From Mesobacillus jeotgali (lineage in GTDB: Bacteria; Bacillota; Bacilli; Bacillales; Cytobacillaceae), in the NCBI RefSeq assembly GCF_014856545.2, contig NZ_CP109811.1, positions 4,771,562 through 4,835,561 of the forward strand: a stretch of DNA of 64,000 nucleotides. Direction: 5' to 3'. Below the pieces are notes generated by a model. The model searched no databases and was not told where the DNA came from. It saw only the letters and a list, made by a program, of their open reading frames with translations. The translations under genes were made by a program, and so were the position numbers. Positions 26,531-34,745 of this stretch are shown piece after piece; the first letter of the stretch is position 1; every line of letters begins with the position of its first letter.

Positions 26531-26542
26531 AGTTTACCGTTA
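26531..26542. repeat. Right terminal inverted repeat of the island
   Basis: AGTTTACCGTTA, exact reverse complement of 8277-8288. It overlaps the rlmH stop codon TTA (26540-26542 on the plus strand). Confidence 0.8.
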
Positions 26543-27019
26543 TTTATGGTACGGTTCCCCACGGTTTATCCTGTAAGCCCGATAAATTTGCTCAACGAGG
26601 ATCAGCCGCATCAGCTGGTGCGGGAAGGTCATCTTCGAAAAGCTTAGCTGTTCATCTGCCCTCTTTAGGACTTCATCACTCAGTCCCAGAGATCCTCCGA
26701 TAACGAAAGCGACTTTGCTTTTTCCGTACGTCGCCAGTTTATCGAGGGTATCTGCGAGCTCTTCTGATGATTTGAGTTTTCCATTAATAGCTAAAGCGAT
26801 AACAAATGTATCCTGGCCAATTTTCGCGAGTATCCGTTCGCCTTCTTTTTGTTTGACCTGGATCATTTCAGTATCGCTTAATTCCTCAGGTGCTTTTTCA
26901 TCAGGCACCTCGATGACCTCCACTTTTGCATAGCTTCCCAGCCGTTTTAAATATTCCTCAATACCTTGTTTCAGGTATTTTTCTTTCAATTTGCCAACCG
27001 TCACGATTGAGATATTCAC
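26540..27019 (-). CDS. rlmH: 23S rRNA pseudouridine1915 N3-methyltransferase RlmH
   Basis: SPOUT-class methyltransferase (159 residues) modifying pseudouridine 1915 of 23S rRNA (B. subtilis YydA, S. aureus OrfX). Conserved [17 protein letters not shown] knot and the terminal INRGEPYHK are present. GTG 27019 gives the usual protein [15 protein letters not shown]...; ATG 27025 is an alternative start. The gene is intact, although an SCC-like island is joined to its last codons, because the att sequence restores the terminus. It is preceded by DnaA-box-like repeats. Confidence 0.95.
   Translation of the reverse strand: MNISIVTVGKLKEKYLKQGIEEYLKRLGSYAKVEVIEVPDEKAPEELSDTEMIQVKQKEGERILAKIGQDTFVIALAINGKLKSSEELADTLDKLATYGKSKVAFVIGGSLGLSDEVLKRADEQLSFSKMTFPHQLMRLILVEQIYRAYRINRGEPYHK
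26544..26564 (+). other. rlmH-proximal attachment site of the island
   Basis: On the minus strand this is the rlmH terminus GGGGAACCGTACCATAAAT, coding GEPYHK. Staphylococcal attB occupies the same codons (GAAGC.TATCA.AAAT). Its direct-repeat partner is at 8250-8270. Confidence 0.8.
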
Positions 27020-27054
27020 AGTCATCCCCACTTTACAAACAGTTTACGAACAAC

Positions 27055-27340
27055 TTATCAACAGAAGTTATCCACATATTCACATCGATATCCACATTTA
27101 GTAGGCGATCATTCGTTCGCCACAATATATATAGCAGGTTGTCCACAGTATCCACAGACAAACTCGGACTTATCAACAGCTTCCAACTTTGTTAATTGAG
27201 GTGCAGTTTCAAACTCATCGACCGCTTCATCCAGCGCCAATTCTACATGTTCACCGCAGCAATACTTCATAAAACTCATCCTTTCGGCTTCTTTTTATAT
27301 CATTATCATTTGCTTAAATTGACTTTTAAATTTATCCACA
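27055..27340 (+). promoter_or_regulatory. DnaA-box cluster at rlmH/yyzF
   Basis: Same-strand boxes: TTATCAACA 27055, TTATCCACA 27068, ATATCCACA 27088, TTGTCCACA 27139, GTATCCACA 27148, TTATCAACA 27170 and TTATCCACA 27332. Two match the consensus perfectly. B. subtilis has a DnaA-box cluster near yydA (rlmH) that I recall as one of its oriC-proximal titration sites, so this is probably the conserved equivalent. Confidence 0.65.
27109..27270 (-). CDS. yyzF: CxxH/CxxC zinc-binding small protein YyzF
   Basis: A 53-residue protein beginning MKYCCGEHVELALDE and carrying FVCGYCGQPA near its end. The C-C-G-E-H and C-G-Y-C motifs give a likely zinc site. This matches B. subtilis YyzF by size and by position directly upstream of rlmH. 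Function unknown. Part of its coding sequence (TGTGGATACTGTGGACAA) doubles as DnaA-box-like repeats. Confidence 0.85.
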   Translation of the reverse strand: MKYCCGEHVELALDEAVDEFETAPQLTKLEAVDKSEFVCGYCGQPAIYIVANE

Positions 27341-27358
27341 ATGACCATTTTAACATAC

Positions 27359-27538
27359 GAAAAGCGCAAGCGCCTTGGTCAGCCCCGACAAGCACTGGAG
27401 GGCCTGACAGTGAAGTCGTTCTTTGACTTCATTGGCAGGACCGAAGTGTCTCGAGCTGCTCAAAGCTAACGCTTCTCGCAAGATACTCACGGATGTCCTT
27501 TCAGGGATGAAAACTGGCTAGGCGCTGTAGCTAGACAC
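27359..27538. repeat. Interspersed repeat family 1, copy A
   Basis: GAAAAGCGCAAGCGCCTTGG...CTAGGCGCTGTAGCTAGACAC. Shared blocks (CGCAAGCGCCTTGGTCAGCC; GGGCCTGACAGTGAAGTCGT) recur at 43880, 47192 and 56481. Non-coding, intergenic, probably structured. Confidence 0.8.
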
Positions 27539-27569
27539 TATTCTTAATACAAAATTTATACTTCTTATT

Positions 27570-27602
27570 AAAAAAAACAGGAAGCATTCCGCCTCCTGTC
27601 AT
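27570..27602 (-). terminator. htrC terminator
   Basis: ACAGGAGGCGGAATGCTTCCTGT on the minus strand followed by eight T. Confidence 0.85.
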
Positions 27603-27614
27603 GTTCTATAACTC

Positions 27615-28847
27615 TTATAGTGTTTCTCCGCCGAGTTTCATTGTCGTTTCTTCTAACTGGCCATTTCGATAATATTTGATTTGCATCTCATCGCCAACCT
27701 TCTTTTTATTGTAAAGGTGCTTGCGAAGATCAACAACATCCCGGATTTCCTCGCCATCCATTTCAATAATGACGTCATACTCCTTTAATCCTGCCTGTGC
27801 CGCTGGTGAATTTGGCTGTACGCCTCTGATAGCGACACCATAGTTCACATCCTTAGGAAGCTTCAGGGTGTTCTGCTGGTGGTAAGAGGAAATTTCATTG
27901 ACTGATGCCAACTCCACGCCCATGAATGGCCGCTGTACTTCCCCTGTCTTCTCAAGATCTTCGATGATTGGCGCAGCGTAATTGATTGGAATAGATAAAC
28001 CGATTCCTTCTACAGCACTCTGAGCAATTTTCATCGAGTTAATGCCCACCACCTGGCCATCGATATTAATCAAAGCTCCTCCACTATTTCCAGGGTTAAT
28101 GGCTGCGTCTGTCTGTAAAACTTCTGCCTGCCAATCGGGCGTTCCGTCCTGATTGATATCGACTGGAATCGCCCGTTCTAAACCAGAGATAATTCCCTGC
28201 GTAACGGATCCCGAAAAAGTAAGTCCGAGCGGGTTACCGATTGCGATAACTGGTTCACCTGGTTTCAAGTTGTCAGAGTTACCGAATTCAGCAACGACTT
28301 TTATCTTGTCGGCGGGGACTTCCAATACAGCCAGGTCAGTCCAGATATCGCTTCCTAAAAGCTTGGCAGGTATCTTCGTTCCGTCTATCAGGCTGACCTC
28401 AAGTTCGGAGGCTTCCGCCACAACATGATGGTTTGTGACAATATAGGCTTTGTCACCTTCCTTTTTATAAACCACGCCAGATCCTGTGCCGCCTGATTCC
28501 TGGGATTGCCCCCAGAAGCTTGTACTTTCCTGGATATTCGTAATCCCTACTACTGCATCTCCTGCCTTGTCAACTGCTTCAGTGATTTGCGAGTAAACAT
28601 CAATCGATACATTTTTCTTAGTTGTATTGCCTGCTTCGCTTTCTTCAGCAGGCTCTTCATCTGTTACTGCTGTTTGATTTTTAGGTTCTATGTCATATGG
28701 CAGCACATCCAAGTTAGATAATAAGGGAATCGAGAAGATCACCAATAATGCACCTATGACTGCGCCTGCCAGGCTGGCCCAGAAGCCGCCCTTCCTGCTA
28801 TTTTGCGGTTTATACCGGCTTTGATAATCTTGATCATAATAACCCAA
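27615..28847 (-). CDS. htrC: HtrA-type membrane-anchored serine protease
   Basis: A 410-residue DegP/HtrA protease. A single membrane anchor lies at about residues 20-45 (ASLAGAVIGALLVIFSIPLL). The trypsin-like domain has the triad in TNHHVV (His), TDLAVLEV (Asp) and NPGNSGGAL (Ser). A C-terminal PDZ domain follows (GVAIRGVQPNSPAAQAGL). It handles misfolded extracytoplasmic proteins. It lies at the end of the wal cluster as B. subtilis YycK/HtrC does, separated from walJ by a terminator, so it probably has its own promoter. Confidence 0.92.
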   Translation of the reverse strand: MGYYDQDYQSRYKPQNSRKGGFWASLAGAVIGALLVIFSIPLLSNLDVLPYDIEPKNQTAVTDEEPAEESEAGNTTKKNVSIDVYSQITEAVDKAGDAVVGITNIQESTSFWGQSQESGGTGSGVVYKKEGDKAYIVTNHHVVAEASELEVSLIDGTKIPAKLLGSDIWTDLAVLEVPADKIKVVAEFGNSDNLKPGEPVIAIGNPLGLTFSGSVTQGIISGLERAIPVDINQDGTPDWQAEVLQTDAAINPGNSGGALINIDGQVVGINSMKIAQSAVEGIGLSIPINYAAPIIEDLEKTGEVQRPFMGVELASVNEISSYHQQNTLKLPKDVNYGVAIRGVQPNSPAAQAGLKEYDVIIEMDGEEIRDVVDLRKHLYNKKKVGDEMQIKYYRNGQLEETTMKLGGETL

Positions 28848-28965
28848 TGTCCACCAATCCTTTCATTGACCAATAGAAATGCTAGTTATTTTTATATAGA
28901 TTATTATACTATCAGTAACGAAAATTTCTAAATCATAAGCCCTTCTATTCACCTGGAAATTAAAA

Positions 28966-29006
28966 AGGAGCAAAGGCATTCTCAGAATGCCTTCACTCCT
29001 TTACCT
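28966..29006 (-). terminator. wal operon terminator
   Basis: GGAGTGAAGGCATTCT-gag-AATGCCTTTGCTCC on the minus strand followed by TTTTTAAT, between walJ and htrC. Confidence 0.8.
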
Positions 29007-29030
29007 ATAAATTCATTGCCCATAAACAAG

Positions 29031-29825
29031 TTAAATGGCTGTCAAAGGGGTTGGGGTCTTTGGATCTGTATCAAGCAAATCGAACTGCTCCCCTACTAAG
29101 ATGCCTTTGCCTTCCAGTGTTTGGGTGACTGACATCCTTGCAAGGTCCTTCATATTGTTATCTGTGCTTAAATGAGCCAGATAAATCCGTTTTGTATTGT
29201 CCCCTGCCACTTCGCTCATGGCGACAGCTGCATCCTCATTCGAGACATGGCCATAATCGCTAAGGATCCGGCGCTTGACGCTCCATGGATATCTTCCCAT
29301 TCTCAGCATCTGGACATCATGGTTGCTTTCAAACACATAGGCATCAGCATTGGATATGATTCCTTTCATCCGGTCGCTGACATAGCCTGTGTCTGTGATA
29401 AGCACCAGCTTTTTGCCTTCTTTATGGAATACGTAGAACATCGGCTCGGCCGCGTCATGTGAGACACCGAAGGATTCGATATCCAGGCCGCCGAAGGTTT
29501 TTACGGTTTCCATTTCAAAAGAGAATTTCTGCTCAAGCGGGACTTCCCCAATCAAGCCGTCCATCGCTTTCCATGTTTTTTCATTCGCATAGATTGGCAG
29601 CTTATACTTACGGGCAACGATTCCTATGCCTTTTATATGATCGCTATGTTCATGCGTCACTAATATACCTGAGAGGTCCTTCATATCACGGCCAATTTGC
29701 TTGAATAATGTATCCATCTGTTTGCCGCTCAATCCGGCATCCACTAAAAAGGATTGGCCCTCCGTCTCCACATAGATCGCATTTCCCGTACTCCCGCTGG
29801 CGAGAACACTAAAATGCAAACTCAT
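29031..29825 (-). CDS. walJ: MBL-fold nuclease WalJ (YycJ)
   Basis: A 264-residue metallo-beta-lactamase fold protein. The metal motif is THEHSDH (about residue 58), with a later SHDA and GHVSNEDA. YycJ/WalJ is a 5'-3' exonuclease-like protein linked to mismatch repair and to coordinating division with replication. It is the fifth gene of the wal operon, 6 nt after walI. Confidence 0.93.
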   Translation of the reverse strand: MSLHFSVLASGSTGNAIYVETEGQSFLVDAGLSGKQMDTLFKQIGRDMKDLSGILVTHEHSDHIKGIGIVARKYKLPIYANEKTWKAMDGLIGEVPLEQKFSFEMETVKTFGGLDIESFGVSHDAAEPMFYVFHKEGKKLVLITDTGYVSDRMKGIISNADAYVFESNHDVQMLRMGRYPWSVKRRILSDYGHVSNEDAAVAMSEVAGDNTKRIYLAHLSTDNNMKDLARMSVTQTLEGKGILVGEQFDLLDTDPKTPTPLTAI

Positions 29826-29831
29826 ATCTCT

Positions 29832-30626
29832 TCACTCCGTCATTTTATTTTCTCCGTCAGACAACGGGATGACCCGGCCTTCGAATGCATGTACAAAAAG
29901 GTTCTCCTTGCCATTAACTTCAACTCTCCACGTCGGTGTCACGACATGTGATGCAGTCAGTGAAACAAGAGTGGAATATCCTAATTTAAAATCGGTTATT
30001 TCACTCTTCGGCTTGATCAATCCTTTTTTATATAGAGTTTCCAGTGCCCTTAGTGGCGGCAGCAATTCTTCTGCATCCGAGAGCTCACTGATGATCTCCA
30101 CATACGTTTGCTTATACGAAGTCACTTCATTATTTTCATTGAAATAGAACGTCAATTTCGCATTGCTGTTATAGTAAAATGTCTTATTGTCATGTTCTTG
30201 GTAATAAGTGATCGTTTTTTCCTCATCATTCTTATTCCAGAACTTATACTGTTCACCAGCGAAAATATTCGTTTTTATAAAATCGGACAGCTCAGCCGGC
30301 TGGAACTTGCTCGTTAATTTAAACGGCTTTTCCAGCTTAGCTTCGATAGAAGTCCCATCCCCAAGGCTGACTGTCTGTCCTTTGATCTTTGCCATTTCCT
30401 CGGTTGTGAAAGTTTTTGTCCTGACACTCAGATACTGTTCTTTCTTTTTGATATCAGGAAGTTCAACATAGGTGATATCATCATTCTTCAGTTTTTCCTC
30501 CAGGGTCGCTTCCTTTGGGATCTCATACTGGGCAGCATCCCTCGTATTCATGAACTGATATACAAGATAGACATCGAGGACGAGGAACGTAAGAATAAAG
30601 ATTGTCTTGATCCTACTCCAATCCAT
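29832..30626 (-). CDS. walI: WalK regulator WalI (YycI)
   Basis: A 264-residue protein with one N-terminal transmembrane helix (TIFILTFLVLDVYLVYQFM) and an extracytoplasmic YycH/YycI-type domain. In B. subtilis it forms a membrane complex with WalH that restrains WalK. The start overlaps walH by 14 nt. Confidence 0.92.
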   Translation of the reverse strand: MDWSRIKTIFILTFLVLDVYLVYQFMNTRDAAQYEIPKEATLEEKLKNDDITYVELPDIKKKEQYLSVRTKTFTTEEMAKIKGQTVSLGDGTSIEAKLEKPFKLTSKFQPAELSDFIKTNIFAGEQYKFWNKNDEEKTITYYQEHDNKTFYYNSNAKLTFYFNENNEVTSYKQTYVEIISELSDAEELLPPLRALETLYKKGLIKPKSEITDFKLGYSTLVSLTASHVVTPTWRVEVNGKENLFVHAFEGRVIPLSDGENKMTE

Positions 30627-31932
30627 TATTCAATTCCTCCTCCCAGATCAGCTGCCTCCACTGCTGATCATATAAATAGAACCAGCCTGGCTCCAACAGG
30701 ATCAAAGAATTTTCAGGTCCCTGGGTCATGTAATAGCCTGGCATAAGGTTTTGCAGCAGCTCCAGCTTAAAATCCTTCTTGCTTTGCAGGTATTCCAGCG
30801 CTTCATATCCAGACGGCAATGTCTTTGTAACGACTTCCGGATTCAACGGCAGCTCTAGATGGAATCCAGGGCGTACATATCTGCTGATTTCCGATTGTCT
30901 CCATTGTTGATAAATCTCGGACATTCCTATCTGGTTGAACACAGGATATCCTTCCTTGCTGTAAAGGCGGAATAGAACATTCTGGTTAAAATCATCCTTA
31001 TAAACATAACGGTAAGTCTCCGTCCAGCCGCCATGACTATTCACGAACTCAATGCTTTTCTGTAAAACATTGTTCGTGCCGATAACCGAATCACCGGACC
31101 GGACCGGATTCACGTAGTTGATCATATTGGTTTGCGTATCCACGATCATTTTGCTGGCATCATCGGTGTATTCCTCCACGCCATCAACCATGCTGCGCTG
31201 TACAAAGCTCGGATCCGCGAATAGCGCATCCTTGAATTTTTCTGAATCCAATGGATTTTGGTAATAGGTATGCATCACCATATTCACTTCTTCGGTTGGC
31301 AGATAGATCTTCCTAATGTCTGAAACTGTATATAGGAAATATGGTGTCAGCCTTCTTGAAGAATCATAGTATTTTTTTGTAAAACTATTTATATAGGAAG
31401 GACTGACATTGCTGACATAGACTTCCTGGTTTTTTTGCGAGTAAAAATAGACAATCCCCTCTTGTTTCTGCTCTGTTTCTGAATTGATAATGATCCGGTC
31501 AAAATCAAACTTCGGGATATCCTTCTCGTCAATATTCAATACTCTTTTATAGAGTTCAATTGGTACTTCATCTGGAAAAATAATCTCGGTATTGTCTCCC
31601 TGGGCTATTTTTTCATTAAATTCACTGATCCGCCCGGGATACTGTTCCATATCAAAGTACTTCCATTTCGAAATGACACCAATGATATTATCAATATAGC
31701 CATTGTCTACAGAGCCAAACTGTTTACCGCCTGCATGATAAATAATCTGGTGCGGCTTAACGATTTTCTTAAGTTCCTTCTGTGTAGCAATATTGACTTC
31801 CTCAACTGTTTTTTGATTATTGACTAACTCATAATCCGGCTGGTAATTCCAAATATTCCAGGTTAAGAAACCACTCAGAGCAACGAGAAATGCTAAAATA
31901 ACAGATTTTATATTTTCATATGTCATGACCAA
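30613..31932 (-). CDS. walH: WalK regulator WalH (YycH)
   Basis: A 439-residue protein with an N-terminal transmembrane helix (VILAFLVALSGFLTWNIW) and a large extracytoplasmic domain. Partner of WalI in controlling the essential kinase WalK. The gene overlaps walK by 10 nt and walI by 14 nt, so the three are translationally coupled. Confidence 0.92.
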   Translation of the reverse strand: MVMTYENIKSVILAFLVALSGFLTWNIWNYQPDYELVNNQKTVEEVNIATQKELKKIVKPHQIIYHAGGKQFGSVDNGYIDNIIGVISKWKYFDMEQYPGRISEFNEKIAQGDNTEIIFPDEVPIELYKRVLNIDEKDIPKFDFDRIIINSETEQKQEGIVYFYSQKNQEVYVSNVSPSYINSFTKKYYDSSRRLTPYFLYTVSDIRKIYLPTEEVNMVMHTYYQNPLDSEKFKDALFADPSFVQRSMVDGVEEYTDDASKMIVDTQTNMINYVNPVRSGDSVIGTNNVLQKSIEFVNSHGGWTETYRYVYKDDFNQNVLFRLYSKEGYPVFNQIGMSEIYQQWRQSEISRYVRPGFHLELPLNPEVVTKTLPSGYEALEYLQSKKDFKLELLQNLMPGYYMTQGPENSLILLEPGWFYLYDQQWRQLIWEEELNNGLE

Positions 31933-33743
31933 TCATCCTCTGCACTCCGGTCATAAGGAAGAGTAAATTGAACGGTTGTTCCTTTGCCTTCTACACTTTC
32001 CGCCCAAATTCTACCGCCATGGGCATTGACCATTTCCTTGGCAATTGCCAGTCCGAGACCTGTTCCCCCAAGTTTTCTGGTCCTGGCTTTATCGACACGG
32101 TAAAAACGGTCGAAAATTTTATCAAGATTATCTTTCGGGATGCCAACACCTTCGTCAGAGATGCTCGCAACAATCTGGTCATCCAGCTCTTTCACTCTGA
32201 ATGTGATCGTCCCGCCCTCTGGAGAATACTTCATCGCATTAGAAATGATATTGTCGAGTACTTGCGTGATTTTATCTTCATCTATTTCTACGAAAATCGC
32301 ATCCTCTGTGATTTCCCTTTTGAAAGAAACATTTTGTTCCTTTGTCATTTCGAATCGGTCAATGATCCTGTTAAAAAAGACCGGGAAGTTGACCCATTCC
32401 TTTGAAAGGCGATAATCCACACTATCCAGCTTTGAAAGCTGCAGCAAATCGTTAACAAGCCGGATCATCCGCTCCGTTTCACCTCTGGTAGTCTCAAGGA
32501 AGTTTGGAGCGATTTCCTCATCTCGCCATGCTCCTTCCGCTAACGCCTCAAGATAGCTGCGCATCGTTGTCAGCGGAGTCCGTAGTTCATGGGAAACATT
32601 CGCAACGAATTCACGTCTCTCCATATCAATTTTTTCTTGTTCTGTAATATCGTACAGGACAGCAATCAATCCATTCACAAAGCCGCTTTCCTTTTGAATT
32701 ACAGAAAAGTTTGCCCGAAGGATAAATGGCTTGCTTTTGGTGCTGTAATCAAGGACGATCGAGTCCTTCTCCTGCAGTAAATCTTCGAAAGTATAATTTT
32801 CATCCAGACCGAGTACCGAAACCAACGGCTGGGACAGCACTGTTTCACGTGGAACACCCAGCATTTGTGTGGCAGGGTCATTGATTAGGATGATGCGGCC
32901 TTTTCGGTCGGTAGAAATGACACCATCTGTCATGTAGGAAATGACCGAGGAAAGCTTTCTTTTCTCTCCTTCAGTTGTTGCCTGTGCCTCTTGCAATTTT
33001 TTTGTCAGATTATTGAAAGTGATCGCAAGTTGGCCAATCTCATCATATCCATAAACTTTTACCTTCCTGGAAAAATTGCCGCGCGTCATGGCCAGCGCCT
33101 GTTTGCGCATATCCGATATCGGCCTCGTGATCGTCTGTGCCAGCAATACGCCCAAAATGGCTGTAAAAATCAGGGCAATGGCTGTTCCTGTAGCCAGGAT
33201 TTTATTAATATCATTCATCTGTTTAAATATATCCTCGATCTGGGCTACAAGATAAACAGCACCGATTGCTTCACTGTTATGCATGATAGGTGTGGATAGT
33301 ACCCAAACCCTGTCATTACCTTTCAACTGGATGCCATCTTCATCTTCTTCAAAGATGATCGAACGCTTGATTTTGACATCAGGCGTCCTCTGTCCGACCA
33401 TCCCCTGATTACTAGAGCTTGATGTACCGAGTACTTTGAAGCTGCTCCCGTCAATTACCCTAATTTCAGAAATATCATTGGGTTTATAATCTCTTAAAAT
33501 CTCCCTGATCGCTTCCTCTTTCGTAGGGTCTTCCTTCCCGCGCTCCTTGACCAGCTCTTCCTGTATATCATAAACCAGCAGGTCCACACGGGATTTTATA
33601 GAATCCTGGTAATTCGTCATCAGGGTCGTCTCAAGTTTGCGGACAAAGTAAACTCCGATGATTTGCATGGCAACCAGAATAAGCAGGACATATATAATCA
33701 CAAATTTAAGATGAATGGATCGAAAGAAACCTACCTTTTTCAT
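31923..33743 (-). CDS. walK: Sensor histidine kinase WalK (YycG)
   Basis: A 606-residue essential kinase controlling cell-wall turnover. Layout: TM1 about 13-33, extracellular sensor to about 180, TM2 about 185-205, HAMP, PAS (TDRKGRIILINDPATQMLG), HisKA with H385 in NVSHELRTPL, and an HATPase domain with NAMKYSPEGG, DEGVGIPK and GTGLGLAI. It phosphorylates WalR, encoded 8 nt upstream. The coding sequence contains a perfect parS site at 32841-32856. Confidence 0.96.
   Translation of the reverse strand: MKKVGFFRSIHLKFVIIYVLLILVAMQIIGVYFVRKLETTLMTNYQDSIKSRVDLLVYDIQEELVKERGKEDPTKEEAIREILRDYKPNDISEIRVIDGSSFKVLGTSSSSNQGMVGQRTPDVKIKRSIIFEEDEDGIQLKGNDRVWVLSTPIMHNSEAIGAVYLVAQIEDIFKQMNDINKILATGTAIALIFTAILGVLLAQTITRPISDMRKQALAMTRGNFSRKVKVYGYDEIGQLAITFNNLTKKLQEAQATTEGEKRKLSSVISYMTDGVISTDRKGRIILINDPATQMLGVPRETVLSQPLVSVLGLDENYTFEDLLQEKDSIVLDYSTKSKPFILRANFSVIQKESGFVNGLIAVLYDITEQEKIDMERREFVANVSHELRTPLTTMRSYLEALAEGAWRDEEIAPNFLETTRGETERMIRLVNDLLQLSKLDSVDYRLSKEWVNFPVFFNRIIDRFEMTKEQNVSFKREITEDAIFVEIDEDKITQVLDNIISNAMKYSPEGGTITFRVKELDDQIVASISDEGVGIPKDNLDKIFDRFYRVDKARTRKLGGTGLGLAIAKEMVNAHGGRIWAESVEGKGTTVQFTLPYDRSAEDDWS
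32841..32856. other. parS site inside walK
   Basis: TGTTTCACGTGGAACA matches the 16-bp Spo0J/ParB binding consensus TGTTNCACGTGAAACA, with the permitted G at position 12, and is identical to the site inside spo0J. It codes for part of the WalK PAS region. Confidence 0.85.
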
Positions 33744-33751
33744 CCCTGTCC

Positions 33752-34462
33752 TTACTCCTGCTCAGAATTTCTCAAATAGTATCCTACTCCTCGTCTTGTC
33801 ACGATCCATGTCGGGTGGCTAGGATTATCCTCAATTTTTTCACGCAGACGTCTTACCGTTACATCTACTGTTCGGACATCTCCGTAGTAGTCATAGCCCC
33901 AAACTGTTTGCAGCAAGTGCTCCCGTGTCATGACTTGTCCAATATGCTTGGCAAGATAATGGAGAAGTTCGAATTCACGATGCGTCAATTCGATCGTTTC
34001 GCCTCTTTTGGAAACAACATAAGCATCCGGGTGGATCGTCAAGGAGCCAACTGTAATTTCATTGGATTCTTCCTGTTCATCTTCTTTGGTTGCAATCTGC
34101 TGATGACGGCGCAGGTTTGCTTTTACCCTGGCAATCAATTCTCTTGTGCTGAATGGCTTCGTGACATAATCATCCGCTCCAAGTTCCAGTCCGAGCACTT
34201 TATCAATTTCCGAATCTTTAGCAGTCAGCATGATAATCGGCATCTCGTATTTTTTACGGACCTCACGGCAAACCTCCATGCCATCACGCATCGGAAGCAT
34301 GATATCCAGCAGGATCAAATCTGGCTGAACTTCCTCCACCATTTCAACTGCCTGATTCCCATCATATGCACAGTAAACATCGTAACCCTCTTTTTTAAGA
34401 TTGAACTGTAAAATATCTGCAATTGGTTTTTCATCGTCTACTACCAGTATCTTCTTCTCCAT
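33752..34462 (-). CDS. walR: Response regulator WalR (YycF)
   Basis: A 236-residue OmpR-family regulator. The receiver domain has D9/D10 (VVDDE), phospho-acceptor D53 (LILLDIMLP), then T and K at MLTAKD. The winged-helix domain contains [13 protein letters not shown] and [12 protein letters not shown]. It recognises TGTWAH-N5-TGTWAH and activates autolysin genes. ATG 34462 was chosen (AAAAGGAG upstream); an upstream in-frame extension has no site. Confidence 0.96.
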   Translation of the reverse strand: MEKKILVVDDEKPIADILQFNLKKEGYDVYCAYDGNQAVEMVEEVQPDLILLDIMLPMRDGMEVCREVRKKYEMPIIMLTAKDSEIDKVLGLELGADDYVTKPFSTRELIARVKANLRRHQQIATKEDEQEESNEITVGSLTIHPDAYVVSKRGETIELTHREFELLHYLAKHIGQVMTREHLLQTVWGYDYYGDVRTVDVTVRRLREKIEDNPSHPTWIVTRRGVGYYLRNSEQE

Positions 34463-34705
34463 ACCAATTCTCCTTTTAAGCCAAATTGACAATCATATAT
34501 GAATAATTCTTCTCTCTTTAAAAAAGCTATCTTATCTATTTTACTTTAAAACAGAGAAAAACTGAATTTATCTGTTATATAACTTCTAATTCTTCTCTTC
34601 CCAATTGTACCAATCCTGCCCATAACAATAAACTGACAGGATTATTTCATGTTCAGTATTTTAAAGCTCCTTACTCATCACTTCCAAAAGGCAAAACAAC
34701 TAATG

Positions 34706-34738
34706 AAAAAAGTCCCTAGTTTGACTAGAGACTTTTAC
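34706..34738 (-). terminator. Terminator of the M23 peptidase gene
   Basis: AAAGTCTCTAG-tcaaa-CTAGGGACTTTTTTC on the minus strand. Confidence 0.85.
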
Positions 34739-34745
34739 TTATAGG

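Larger units (their letters stand above)
8250..26564. mobile_element. SCC-like genomic island integrated at the 3' end of rlmH
   Basis: About 18.3 kb, clearly more AT-rich than the flanks. It abuts the last codons of rlmH. The left end carries an imperfect 21-bp direct copy (17/21 identical) of the rlmH terminal sequence, and 12-bp inverted repeats lie just inside both ends (8277-8288 and 26531-26542). It encodes a CcrB-like serine recombinase, a P4/D5-type helicase, an excisionase-like protein and defence-type cargo. Staphylococcal SCC elements use the same site (the final EPYHK/EAYHK codons of rlmH), the same recombinase family and a Cch helicase. Boundaries are from the repeats; mobility is inferred. 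Confidence 0.85.

Noticed and set aside
31636..31650. Noc-binding site
   Set aside because: A CCCGGG core occurs inside walH, but the flanks do not match ATTTCCCGGGAAAT.
33815..34411. Long antisense frame across walR
   Set aside because: A shadow of the well-supported walR gene, with no ribosome binding site.
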